Assembly: GCA_030528545.1 (NCBI GenBank) | Contig: JAUMYR010000073.1 | Location: 1 to 13,157 of the forward strand | Source of the DNA: Propionibacteriaceae bacterium | GTDB taxonomy: Bacteria > Actinomycetota > Actinomycetes > Propionibacteriales > Propionibacteriaceae | Direction: 5' to 3' | Length of the DNA stretch: 13,157 nt | Shown: piece by piece, positions 1 through 6,493 of the stretch | Position numbering within the stretch: position 1 is the stretch's first letter | How the letters are laid out: every line of letters begins with the position of its first letter | The notes under the pieces: model-generated | What the model was told of the DNA's origin: nothing | The model's database searches: none | What the model saw: only the letters and a program-made list of their open reading frames with translations | Program-made: the position numbers and the translations under genes

Positions 1-435
1 GCGCAGGAGCTCTCGCAGCGGCTGCAGGACCTCGGCTACCAGGCCGTTTGGCAGAGGAACCGGTCTTTCTGGGCCGAGGTGGTCACCGCGCCCACCATGT
101 GGCTGGTGGCCGTCATCGTGGGTCTCGCCGGGCTCAGCGCGACCATGGCCCTGGCATCGGCGACTAGGCGCTGGCGCGACCGGTTGCGCAAGGAGAGCCT
201 CCTCGGTGCGACGCCCTGGCAGGCAACCCTCCGGCGGCTTCCGGCGGTCCTGCTCGGGTGGGCGCTCGCGGTGGGCGTCGCGGCCATGGTGACCGTCGTC
301 GGCGGCTGGTGGCTGGGCCTGACGCTTCCGGTCCCGGTCGCTGCGCTGGGGGCCGGGCTCGTCCTGCTCGACTGCGCCGTGGTGGTCTCGGTCGTCGCGA
401 TCCGCTGCTACCGGATGGCCGGGGTGCCGCGATGA
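1..435 (+). CDS. FtsX-like ABC permease, C-terminal part (5' end outside window)
   Basis: Frame 1 is open from the first base to TGA at 433-435, giving the last 144 residues of a protein whose start lies upstream. Three hydrophobic segments are visible (about residues 33-52, 80-106 and 110-135). They are separated by a basic loop, RRWRDRLRKESLLGATPWQ, which resembles the cytoplasmic coupling loop of FtsX/MacB permeases, where an R-x-E-x-x-x-L-x-G-A pattern precedes the next helix. Three terminal helices match the C-terminal half of the usual one-plus-three-helix FtsX topology. The stop overlaps the next start as ATGA, so the two permeases are translationally coupled and probably form a heterodimer with the ATPase at 1496. 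Family assignment is by pattern only; the substrate is unknown. Confidence 0.8.
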   Translation, partial: AQELSQRLQDLGYQAVWQRNRSFWAEVVTAPTMWLVAVIVGLAGLSATMALASATRRWRDRLRKESLLGATPWQATLRRLPAVLLGWALAVGVAAMVTVVGGWWLGLTLPVPVAALGAGLVLLDCAVVVSVVAIRCYRMAGVPR

Positions 436-1502
436 CCGGCCAGGGTTTCGCGCTCCGCAGCGGCCTGCGGGACGTGGCTCACATGCCGGGCCGGGTCTTC
501 GCGCTGGCCGTCCACGTCGGGCTGCTCGCGCTGCTGGTTGGGCTGAGCGCTGGCCTGGTGTCGCGGAGCCTCGCCGACATCCGGGCAGCTAACGGTCTGG
601 CCAGCCACGAGGCGGTGTACTTCGTCTCCGGAGAGCAGGACTCCACCCCCAGCGCCGACCAGCTCGACCGGGCACGCAAGGCCCTCGCGGCGCAACTCGG
701 ACGCCCGGGCGCCTACTCCCTGCACTACCTGGGCCAGGAGCGGAACCTCATCTATGCCTACGGTGATGTTGCCAAGGCCTTCGGGTTGCCCGAATCCGAA
801 GCCCCCTACGCGCTGGCCGGGGATCAGACCGGGCTCGCCGTGGGCGATGTCGTCGATGCCGGGCGGGTCCCGGTGCGGGTCGCCGCCACGACCTCGTCAG
901 GGTTCCTGGACCTGTGGATGGACTACCAGCCGCTGGGCCGCCGCGTCCTCGTCGTGCTGCCCGCCAGCGCGGTCGAGGACCTCGACGCTGACCGGCTCGC
1001 GGAGGTGGCGGCGCGCCTGGTGCTGCCCGACGGACAGGGCCTGGCTGATTACATCGCCGCTGTGGAGCCGCTAGTCCCGCTGCTGCCTCGGTGGGTGGGT
1101 GACAAAGTGGGCGTGGACTTCGGGCCCGAACTGCGGGGCCGGGTGGCTTTCCTTGCCGTCTTCGCCGCGGGCCTGCTGACCACCGCGGTCGGGGTGGCTT
1201 CGGGGCTGGGCTCGCTGATCCGCAGCCGTTTCCATGACTATGCGGTGCATCATGCCTGTGGCGCGAGCGCCTGGCACCTGGCGCTGCGGTGCGGGGTGTT
1301 CGTCCTCTCCTCCTGGACGCTGCCGAGCCTGATCGCGGGGTGGGTTGGGGTTAGCCTGGTGGCGGGCGGAGCGCACCGGAGCATCGTCATGATCGGGCTG
1401 GGGTGCGTCGTTGCGGTGGCCACGGCCGGGTTCGTCATCGGCGGGGTCGCGTTCTTCCTGGGTCAGGATCAGCAGAGGAGCCTGCGGGAGGCAGCGTGGT
1501 AG
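432..1502 (+). CDS. FtsX-like ABC transporter permease
   Basis: This 356-residue membrane protein starts at the ATG that overlaps the previous stop (ATGA). Earlier in-frame starts would run back through the upstream gene, so 432 is preferred although no strong ribosome binding site is seen. Hydropathy read by eye gives one helix at about 22-44, a soluble segment of roughly 190 residues (about 46-236) that should lie outside the membrane, then helices near 238-260, 286-308 and 318-342. That one-plus-three pattern with a large extracytoplasmic domain is typical of LolC/LolE/MacB-type FtsX proteins. The loop SRFHDYAVHHACGASAWH (about 265-282) sits where the conserved R-E/GA coupling loop is expected, but it is poorly conserved. 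Probable role: one of two permease halves served by the ATPase at 1496. These transporters usually act as mechanotransmitters or exporters rather than importers. Substrate unknown. Confidence 0.82.
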   Translation: MTGQGFALRSGLRDVAHMPGRVFALAVHVGLLALLVGLSAGLVSRSLADIRAANGLASHEAVYFVSGEQDSTPSADQLDRARKALAAQLGRPGAYSLHYLGQERNLIYAYGDVAKAFGLPESEAPYALAGDQTGLAVGDVVDAGRVPVRVAATTSSGFLDLWMDYQPLGRRVLVVLPASAVEDLDADRLAEVAARLVLPDGQGLADYIAAVEPLVPLLPRWVGDKVGVDFGPELRGRVAFLAVFAAGLLTTAVGVASGLGSLIRSRFHDYAVHHACGASAWHLALRCGVFVLSSWTLPSLIAGWVGVSLVAGGAHRSIVMIGLGCVVAVATAGFVIGGVAFFLGQDQQRSLREAAW

Positions 1503-2167
1503 CCGTCGACGTGATTGAGATCAGCAAGAGGTTCCGGTCTGCCGGACGCACGGTCGATGCGCTCGACGGCTTCAGCATGCGGGCAGACTCGGGCGAACTC
1601 GTGGCCCTGGTCGGCCCGTCCGGGACGGGGAAGACGACCCTGTTGCGGATCCTTGGCTGCCAGCTGGCCCCCGACCGGGGCCGGGTTCTGGTCGATGGCC
1701 GCGCCCTGCCTCGCCCCGGGTCGAGCGCTGGGGCGCGGTTCCGTAGCCGCGAGGTCGGTTTCGTGTTCCAGGAACTGGGCCTGGTCGAGGAGGAGACCGC
1801 TGTCGCCAACGTGGCGTTGCCCCTGAGGTATGCCGGGGTGGCGGCGCGGCCTGCGCTGCGGCGCGCCGAAGCCCTGCTGGCGGAGGTGGGTCTGGCGGAT
1901 CTCGCTGGGACGCCAGTTGCCACCCTCTCGACCGGGCAGCGGCAGCGGGTGGCGATCGCCCGCGCTCAGGCGAACGATCCTGGCCTGATCCTCGCCGACG
2001 AGGCCACGAGCAACCTCGACCAGGACAACACCGCCGACGTGCTGGGTCTGCTGCGGGGCCTCGCCGGCCGGGGCGCGACGGTTGTCCTCGCCACCCACGA
2101 CGAGCAGGCCTGGCGGGCCTGCGACCGCGTCGTGACGCTCCCACCCCACAAAAACTCGCATCCCTGA
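1496..2167 (+). CDS. ABC transporter ATP-binding protein (LolD/MacB type)
   Basis: This 223-residue nucleotide-binding subunit carries all core motifs: Walker A GPSGTGKTT (40-48), Q-loop glutamine at 92 in FVFQELGL, signature LSTGQRQRVAIARA (from 144), Walker B LILADE (164-169), D-loop SNLD and switch histidine 201 in ATHDE. The signature has Thr where most family members have Gly (LSGGQ), a tolerated variant. The start chosen is GTG 1496, with GGGAGG at 1486-1491; the spacing of 4 bases is short, but the next in-frame GTG (1511) is too far from it. The gene overlaps the permease stop by 7 bases, so it is the third gene of the 1-2167 operon. It should power the two FtsX-like permeases just upstream from the cytoplasmic face. 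Confidence 0.9.
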   Translation: MVAVDVIEISKRFRSAGRTVDALDGFSMRADSGELVALVGPSGTGKTTLLRILGCQLAPDRGRVLVDGRALPRPGSSAGARFRSREVGFVFQELGLVEEETAVANVALPLRYAGVAARPALRRAEALLAEVGLADLAGTPVATLSTGQRQRVAIARAQANDPGLILADEATSNLDQDNTADVLGLLRGLAGRGATVVLATHDEQAWRACDRVVTLPPHKNSHP

Positions 2168-2195
2168 TTCCACTCGCTCAGGTAGCGGCTGGTTT

Positions 2196-2201
2196 TATCA
2201 T
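2196..2201 (+). promoter_or_regulatory. possible -10 element upstream of the second ABC module
   Basis: TATCAT matches the TATAAT consensus at 5 of 6 positions. It lies in the 39-base gap between the two ABC modules, 5 bases before ATG 2207. No convincing -35 hexamer lies 16-18 bases upstream. It may give the ATPase-permease pair its own transcript; read-through from the upstream operon is equally possible. Inference only. Confidence 0.35.
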
Positions 2202-2206
2202 GAGGA

Positions 2207-2929
2207 ATGGTGATTGAAGCCTCGGGACTTGGTTACGTCTACGTCGTCCCCGGAGGGGCTCGGGTTCCCGCGCTGCGCGAGGTGTCACTGCGGGTGGCGG
2301 AGGGAGAGTTCGTCTCGATCGTCGGGCGGTCCGGGTCGGGCAAATCGACGCTGCTGTACTGCCTGTCTGGGCTGTTGCCGGTCACGACCGGCCGGGTGAG
2401 GTTGCTGGGCCAGGAACTGAACGGGCTGTCTCAGGCCCGCTTGTCCCGGCTGCACCAGGGACGGGTCGGCTTCGTCTTCCAGGAACTCAACCTCATCCCG
2501 TCCCTGACCGCGGTCGAGAACGTGACGATCCAGCGCCGGTTCGCCCGGCTACCGGTGCGGGAGGCAGAAGCGGTCGCAGTCCTGGACGCGATGGCGCTGG
2601 GGCCGCGCACGCACACGGTCGTGTCGCGGCTGTCGGGTGGCGAACAGCAGCGGGTCGCCGTGGCGCGTTGCCTGTACAGCCGCCCCGCCGTGGTATTCGC
2701 CGACGAGCCGACGGGAGCTCTGGACTCGGCCAACTCCCAGTTCGTGCTGGGCAAGCTCCGGGAACTGGCGGACTCGGGAATCTGCGTCGTGATGGTCACC
2801 CACGACCTCGCCGGCGCCGCCACCGCCGACCGGGTGATCGTGCTGCGCGACGGCAGCGTCCAGGCCGAGATGATGAGGCCGAGCGTAGACGACCTGTACG
2901 CGGCGATGCGGGCGGGGGACGCTCGCTGA
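2207..2929 (+). CDS. ABC transporter ATP-binding protein (MacB/LolD type)
   Basis: This 240-residue ATPase has canonical motifs: Walker A GRSGSGKST (40-48), Q-loop Gln92 in FVFQELNLIPSLTAVENV, signature LSGGEQQRVAVARC (from 142), Walker B VVFADE (162-167) followed by PTGALD, and His199 in VTHD. The FQxxNLxPxLTxxENV stretch and ADEPTGALD are hallmarks of the MacB/LolD/FtsE-like exporter ATPases. Start: ATG 2207 has GAGGA directly against it (no spacing), while GTG 2210 is one codon later with better spacing, so the true start may be 2210. The stop TGA shares its A with the ATG of the following permease. That coupling pairs it with the 2929 permease rather than with the upstream module. Confidence 0.92.
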   Translation: MVIEASGLGYVYVVPGGARVPALREVSLRVAEGEFVSIVGRSGSGKSTLLYCLSGLLPVTTGRVRLLGQELNGLSQARLSRLHQGRVGFVFQELNLIPSLTAVENVTIQRRFARLPVREAEAVAVLDAMALGPRTHTVVSRLSGGEQQRVAVARCLYSRPAVVFADEPTGALDSANSQFVLGKLRELADSGICVVMVTHDLAGAATADRVIVLRDGSVQAEMMRPSVDDLYAAMRAGDAR

Positions 2930-4338
2930 TGTTCCGGCTCTCACTCAAGGAAATCTGGCGAGGACGCATCCACTGGTTCTCCTTCCTCGCCGCCACCACC
3001 CTAGTCGCGTTCATCATCTACCTGGCGGTGCTGTACTCCTGGTCCACCGAGACCCGGATCGCCGAACTGCTCGCCCAGTACGGCGAGCGCCCAGTTCGCC
3101 GGTTGCGGGGTTTCGCGTCGTCGGCGGTGTGGATCTACGGGGTGCCGTCGGTGGTGATGCTGAGCATGGTGCTGAAGGCCATGTCGACACGCCTTGCGCC
3201 TGCGTTCCGGCTGCTGAGGTTCGCGGGCGCCACGTCGCGACAGCTCTGCCTGGTGATGCTGGTGCAAGTGCTCGCGATCGGTGCCGCGGCCTGCCTCGTC
3301 GGGGGAGCGGCCGCGGCGGCCACCAGCCCGCTGGTGTTCTCCCTGGTCAACGTGCTCACCCTGACACCCGGGCTGGCCCCAACCCAGTTCCTGGCGACCT
3401 CTGGGACTTTCCTCGTCATCATGGCGGGCCTGCTGGTCCTCGCGGCGGCGCGGCCCCTGGTGCGGATCGCGAGGATGTCGCCGGTGGTGTCGAAACCACA
3501 CGCCGAGATCCAGCGGCCGGGCCTGGGACGCAAGATCTTCGGGGCGCTGGCGCTGATCGCGCTGGTGGCTGCGCTGGCCTTCCCGGCGATGATCGCTCTC
3601 CGGGACGCGGGCCTGGCCGGGCTGGACCCCGGGGACAAACTGGTCAGCGGGCTGAGCCAGTTCGGCTACCTGACGATGCTGGTGGTGCTGTGCTGCCTCG
3701 GGGCGTGGCACCGCTCCTGGCATGGGATGCTGCTGGCCGGGCTGCAGCGGCTGGTCCGCTGGGCCGGGTGGCTCGTCGCCTGCCGGAACGTGCGGGCGCG
3801 GCTGTCGATGACCTCGGCCATCGTGCTGCCCTCGACCGTCGCCCTCGGGGCGGTGTTTGTCACCTGGTCGATGAACCGGTCCGTCACCAAGGTGAAGAAC
3901 GCCTACCCGAACGTGGCGGCCTATCTCGACAGCCTGGGACAGTTCTTCTTGTTCATGGTTCCCCTGCTGATCGTCGTGGTCATCTGTTCGCTCGCGATCC
4001 TGGTGATCTCCGACGGCGAGCTGAGAAGGGGGATTTCGGTGCTGCGGTCCGCGGGCGTGTCCCGTTCGGGGCTGCTGCTGTCGGGGACCTCCGAGGCGGT
4101 GGTGCTCACGGTCCTGATCGCCGCCACCACCGTGGCCATCGTCGTGCTGAGCACGGTCAGCGGCCTGGTGTATACCGCGGTGGCGGGGCTGGGCGTCCAC
4201 TGGGTCCAGTTCGGCTGGGGAGAGCTTTTCGTCGCCTTCGCCGGGCTGTTCCTGCTGTTCGGCTGCTTCTACCTCGTCATGGTCCTCGCCTCGCTGCGGC
4301 GTCCCCTTCCGGAAGAGTTCCGGAGCGTGGCCTCCTGA
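2929..4338 (+). CDS. FtsX-like ABC permease, duplicated-domain type with about ten helices
   Basis: This 469-residue integral membrane protein starts at the ATG sharing one base with the ATPase stop. About ten hydrophobic segments can be read, near 17-37, 66-86, 106-130, 158-176, 203-223, 246-262, 293-313, 338-361, 386-412 and 432-454. Two FtsX-type coupling loops are visible, each followed by a long helix: FRLLRFAGATSRQL (about 93-106) and RRGISVLRSAGVSRSGL (about 366-382). This indicates two FtsX domains in one chain, so a homodimeric ATPase could work with a single permease polypeptide. Unlike MacB or the 432 protein there is no large extracytoplasmic domain; the longest loop is only about 30 residues. 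The layout recalls permeases of antimicrobial-peptide export or resistance systems, but the substrate cannot be read. Confidence 0.85.
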   Translation: MFRLSLKEIWRGRIHWFSFLAATTLVAFIIYLAVLYSWSTETRIAELLAQYGERPVRRLRGFASSAVWIYGVPSVVMLSMVLKAMSTRLAPAFRLLRFAGATSRQLCLVMLVQVLAIGAAACLVGGAAAAATSPLVFSLVNVLTLTPGLAPTQFLATSGTFLVIMAGLLVLAAARPLVRIARMSPVVSKPHAEIQRPGLGRKIFGALALIALVAALAFPAMIALRDAGLAGLDPGDKLVSGLSQFGYLTMLVVLCCLGAWHRSWHGMLLAGLQRLVRWAGWLVACRNVRARLSMTSAIVLPSTVALGAVFVTWSMNRSVTKVKNAYPNVAAYLDSLGQFFLFMVPLLIVVVICSLAILVISDGELRRGISVLRSAGVSRSGLLLSGTSEAVVLTVLIAATTVAIVVLSTVSGLVYTAVAGLGVHWVQFGWGELFVAFAGLFLLFGCFYLVMVLASLRRPLPEEFRSVAS

Positions 4339-4494
4339 GCGGTGGTGTGGGGATCGCCGCCGTGTTCCGGCAGGCCGTCGGCCGGGGCGGGAGCGGCCTT
4401 ACCGACGGTGGGGGCGTCCCTCGTCGGGCGAGGCCACCGGTGCCGCCTCAGGGCTGGAGCCCGAACAGTGCTGGCAGCGACGCGTCTAGGGGAA
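4339..4494 (+). other. GC-rich non-coding spacer with small hairpins
   Basis: This stretch follows the second permease. It contains short GC-rich hairpins: CCTCG/CGAGG at 4419-4433 with a 5-base loop, and GGGC-TGGA-GCCC at 4451-4462. Neither has a T-run after it, so neither is a convincing intrinsic terminator, although transcription of the ABC operon may end near here. The open frames crossing it have no ribosome binding site and no recognisable protein. Confidence 0.4.
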
Positions 4495-4609
4495 CCTGGT
4501 GGTATGCAGCGCGGAGACCCGACTATTTGCAGCGTAGAAACCTGGCCATTTGCAGTGTAGAGAGGTGGCCATTTGCAGCGTAGGGACCCGACTATTTGCA
4601 GTGTAGGGG
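4495..4609 (+). repeat. tandem array of 23-bp direct repeats (four good copies, one decayed)
   Basis: The core ATTTGCAGYGTAG occurs at 4525-4537, 4548-4560, 4571-4583 and 4594-4606. The start-to-start distance is exactly 23 bases each time. The variable base alternates C, T, C, T. The 7 bases before the core are CCCGACT in the outer copies and end in TGGCC in the inner two. A decayed in-phase copy (4495-4517, GTATGCAGCGCGG in the core position) matches the second copy at 16 of 23 bases by hand alignment. The array ends 24 bases before the DUF4143 ATPase start, and its last copy covers the -35 region of that gene's probable promoter. It is therefore a candidate operator or other protein-binding array. 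The ATTTGCA cores are AT-rich islands in a very GC-rich region. Confidence 0.9.
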
Positions 4610-4621
4610 TGCTCTTGATGC

Positions 4622-4627
4622 TAGATT
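4622..4627 (+). promoter_or_regulatory. -10 element of a probable leaderless promoter for the DUF4143 gene
   Basis: TAGATT lies 6 bases before ATG 4634, which would put the transcription start at or very near the A of the ATG. There is no Shine-Dalgarno sequence before the gene; the sequence between is CCTCCC. A weak -35 candidate, TTGCAG at 4597-4602, lies inside the last 23-bp repeat with a long 19-base spacer. Inference from position and sequence. Confidence 0.5.
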
Positions 4628-4633
4628 CCTCCC

Positions 4634-5905
4634 ATGGCCTACCACCGGCGCGTCATCGATGACACCCTCGATGAGCTCTTCCCGCACCTTGCCGCTATCG
4701 CGCTGGAAGGGGCGAAGGGCGTGGGCAAAACCGCCACCGCCAGCCAGCGGGCGAAGACGGTGTTCTCCATGAACAACTCTGGGCAACGCGAGGCCTTGTC
4801 AGCTGACCTGGGCCAGCTGACCCGCGCGCCTTCGCCGGTGTTCATCGACGAGTGGCAACTCGTTCCCGAGATCTGGGAGCGCGTCCGCACCGCCGTCGAT
4901 GAGGACGCCAGCGGAGGCCGTTTCCTTTTGGCTGGCTCGGCGGGGATCGCCCCAGGGCTGAGAATCCACTCCGGGGCAGGCCGGATCGTGCGGTGCCCGC
5001 TTCGGCCCATGTCTATCTATGAGCGAGGGCTGGCTCAGCCGACGGTCTCGGTGCGGGACCTGCTGGCCGATCCCCGCCTGGCAATCAGCGGCAACTCACC
5101 TGTGACGCTTCCCTCCTATACCGACGAGATCCTGGCCTCGGGCTTCCCGGGGATTCGGCGCCTGCCCGAGCGCGCGCGAGATGTTCAACTCGATAGCTAC
5201 ATCGCCAGGATCGTGGATCGGGAACTCCCAGACAGTGGGGCGGTCGTCCGTCGTCCCACCGCTTTGACGGCGTGGCTGTCCGCATACGCGGCCGCGACCG
5301 CCTCGGACGCCTCATACTCGTCGATCCTCGACGCCGCCACGGCTGGGGAACGGGATAAACCCGCACGCTCCACGGTCGATGCTTACCGGGAACACCTCAC
5401 GCGGCTTTTCATCCTGGACCCGGTGCCAGCCTGGATTCCTGTTTTCAACCCCCTCAAGCGGCTGACGCGGACGCCGAAACACCACCTCGTTGACCCCGCC
5501 CTGGCTGCTCGGCTCGTCGGCATCGGCAAGGAGGGGCTCCTGCGGGGTGAGGACAACCGGATAGTGAAATCCACCGGCACCTGGTTGGGCGCCCTGTTCG
5601 AGTCCCTGGTAACGCAGAGCTTGCGCGTCTACGCCGAGGCGGCACAGGCGCAGGTCGGGCACCTACGGACCAAAGATACCGCGCGCGAGATCGACCTGAT
5701 CGTCGAAGGGAGGAACCGGCAGGTGCTCGCGATCGAGGTGAAGCTGGCAGGGACGGTGAGCGACCACGATGTCCGGCACCTGAACTGGCTCGGCGAACAG
5801 ATCGGCGACCGGCTCGTGAACCGGGTCATTGTGACCACTGGCGAGTACGCCTACCGCCGTCCGGACGGGGTGGCCGTCGTCCCCCTGGCTCTGCTAGGCC
5901 CGTGA
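4634..5905 (+). CDS. AAA+ ATPase of the AAA_14/DUF4143 family with PD-(D/E)XK-like C-terminus
   Basis: This 423-residue protein begins YHRRVID and shows Walker A GAKGVGKT (26-33), Walker B VFIDEWQ (69-75) and a sensor-like FLLAGSAG (97-104). These fit the AAA_14 ATPase domain. The C-terminal part carries REIDLIVEG and VLAIEVKLA, i.e. Asp354, Glu368 and Lys370, the D...ExK spacing of the PD-(D/E)XK nuclease fold seen in DUF4143 proteins. Length is normal and all motifs are intact, so the gene looks functional. The family is widespread, often in strain-variable copies, and its biological role is not settled; suggestions include defence or toxin-related ATPases. The start is supported by the -10 element 6 bases upstream. 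The gene stands alone, with a tandem repeat array before it and a 390-base gap after it. Confidence 0.9.
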   Translation: MAYHRRVIDDTLDELFPHLAAIALEGAKGVGKTATASQRAKTVFSMNNSGQREALSADLGQLTRAPSPVFIDEWQLVPEIWERVRTAVDEDASGGRFLLAGSAGIAPGLRIHSGAGRIVRCPLRPMSIYERGLAQPTVSVRDLLADPRLAISGNSPVTLPSYTDEILASGFPGIRRLPERARDVQLDSYIARIVDRELPDSGAVVRRPTALTAWLSAYAAATASDASYSSILDAATAGERDKPARSTVDAYREHLTRLFILDPVPAWIPVFNPLKRLTRTPKHHLVDPALAARLVGIGKEGLLRGEDNRIVKSTGTWLGALFESLVTQSLRVYAEAAQAQVGHLRTKDTAREIDLIVEGRNRQVLAIEVKLAGTVSDHDVRHLNWLGEQIGDRLVNRVIVTTGEYAYRRPDGVAVVPLALLGP

Positions 5906-6239
5906 TACAGCCCCGTTTCTACGCTCTTGCTATCGAGGGTCGGCCGCTCGCCGAGCTTGAACCCCGACACGCTCGGGCTGGCAGCCAGCAGCCGCATGGG
6001 GCAAGTGGTGTGAGGGGAGGCGTCCCCAGGTGCGGAAAAGCCCGGGCTAGGTTCTGGCCCGTGACATCGTGGCTGAGCGCCTCCTGTTAGGAAGCCTGAG
6101 ATCGTCGACCAGGCCCGAGCCTTCCCTGCTCAGGATGAACTTTCGCCCTTGTGAGCGCCGATTGTGTCACCTCATCGTGAGCGAAGAGGGCCGGGGCCCC
6201 AAGGAAACCAAAGTAGGCTCGTGGGTGAGCTCCGAGCGA

Positions 6240-6245
6240 TAGTAT
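6240..6245 (+). promoter_or_regulatory. possible -10 element for the peptide-ABC operon
   Basis: TAGTAT fits the TAnnnT core of sigma-70-type -10 elements. It would start a transcript near 6252 with a leader of about 45 bases before ATG 6296. No good -35 hexamer lies at the proper distance. Weak, position-based inference. Confidence 0.3.
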
Positions 6246-6254
6246 CTGAGCTAG

Positions 6255-6274
6255 GAGCCACCGTGACGGTGCTC
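6255..6274 (+). promoter_or_regulatory. leader hairpin before the small peptide gene
   Basis: GAG-C-CACCG, loop TGA, CGGTG-CTC forms an eight-pair stem with one bulged C at 6258. It is followed by the A-rich TGAAAAAGAAGAAGGA that contains the ribosome binding site. There is no T-run, so it is not an intrinsic terminator. It could protect the 5' end of the transcript, tune translation, or mark a protein-binding dyad. Pairing was read by hand. Confidence 0.45.
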
Positions 6275-6295
6275 TGAAAAAGAAGAAGGAACTTC

Positions 6296-6490
6296 ATGGA
6301 CAGCGCTCGAAAGGCAATCGCATCGGCTTCGGCGGCGAAGTTTCTTGCCGAGGGGGTGGTCGCGAACGCCCGTTTCACTAATCGCTGGACGTGGCCGGAC
6401 ACGGGTGTAACAAATGGGCGGGACTGGTACAGCTATGCCGCTACCAATTCCGGTCAGGTAGCTCAAAGCGGCCTGGTTCGCCTCTGGTGA
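6296..6490 (+). CDS. small peptide, 64 residues, candidate exported/bacteriocin-like precursor
   Basis: ATG 6296 is preceded by GAAGAAGGA ending at 6290 (spacing 5), one of the better ribosome binding sites in the window, so this short frame is probably translated. Residues 1-25 (MDSARKAIASASAAKFLAEG, then VVANA) look like a mildly amphipathic Ala-rich helix. It contains Lys15 and Glu19, so it is not a standard Sec signal peptide. Residues 26-64 are polar and aromatic (Trp31, Trp33, Trp44, Tyr45, Tyr47, Trp64) and Gly/Asn-rich. There is no Cys, which argues against a lanthipeptide. The stop is only 3 bases before the ABC ATPase start. This fits a precursor or signal peptide handled by the transporter encoded next. 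The Trp/Tyr spacing and C-terminal Trp faintly recall the lactococcin 972 family, but that is not enough for a call; a truncated remnant is also possible. Confidence 0.6.
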   Translation: MDSARKAIASASAAKFLAEGVVANARFTNRWTWPDTGVTNGRDWYSYAATNSGQVAQSGLVRLW

Positions 6491-6493
6491 CAC

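Larger units (their letters stand above)
5906..6295 (+). other. 390-base intergenic region without a supported gene
   Basis: No reading frame here has a believable start, ribosome binding site and protein-like composition; a 62-codon frame from 5902 was judged spurious. A small hairpin, CCCGA-CACGC-TCGGG (5963-5977), could be a terminator stem for the upstream gene but has no T-tract. GCCCGGGC near 6040 is a self-complementary octamer. The right end carries a candidate -10 and a leader hairpin, listed separately. The left half could be degenerate former coding sequence, but nothing identifiable remains. Confidence 0.5.

Noticed and set aside
3001..4200. 399-codon open frame on the minus strand
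   Set aside because: It is antisense to the ten-helix permease. The product is almost all His, Gln, Arg and Asp, typical of the complement of a GC-rich membrane-protein gene.
4342..4560. 72-codon frame ending within the 23-bp repeats
   Set aside because: There is no ribosome binding site, and its last residues are a translation of the non-coding repeat, whose period is not a multiple of three.
3129..4583. 484-codon open frame on the + strand
   Set aside because: It overlaps the permease in another frame and has Gly/Arg/Pro-rich shadow composition. It runs through the tandem repeats and has no ribosome binding site.
4495..4609. CRISPR array or plasmid-type iteron origin
   Set aside because: The 23-bp units are contiguous repeats without unique spacers of CRISPR length, and there is no cas gene, replication initiator or obvious AT-rich unwinding region beside them.
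5902..6090. 62-codon frame overlapping the DUF4143 stop
   Set aside because: It starts at a GTG with no ribosome binding site, ends in Arg/Ser/Gly-rich sequence and shows no protein features.
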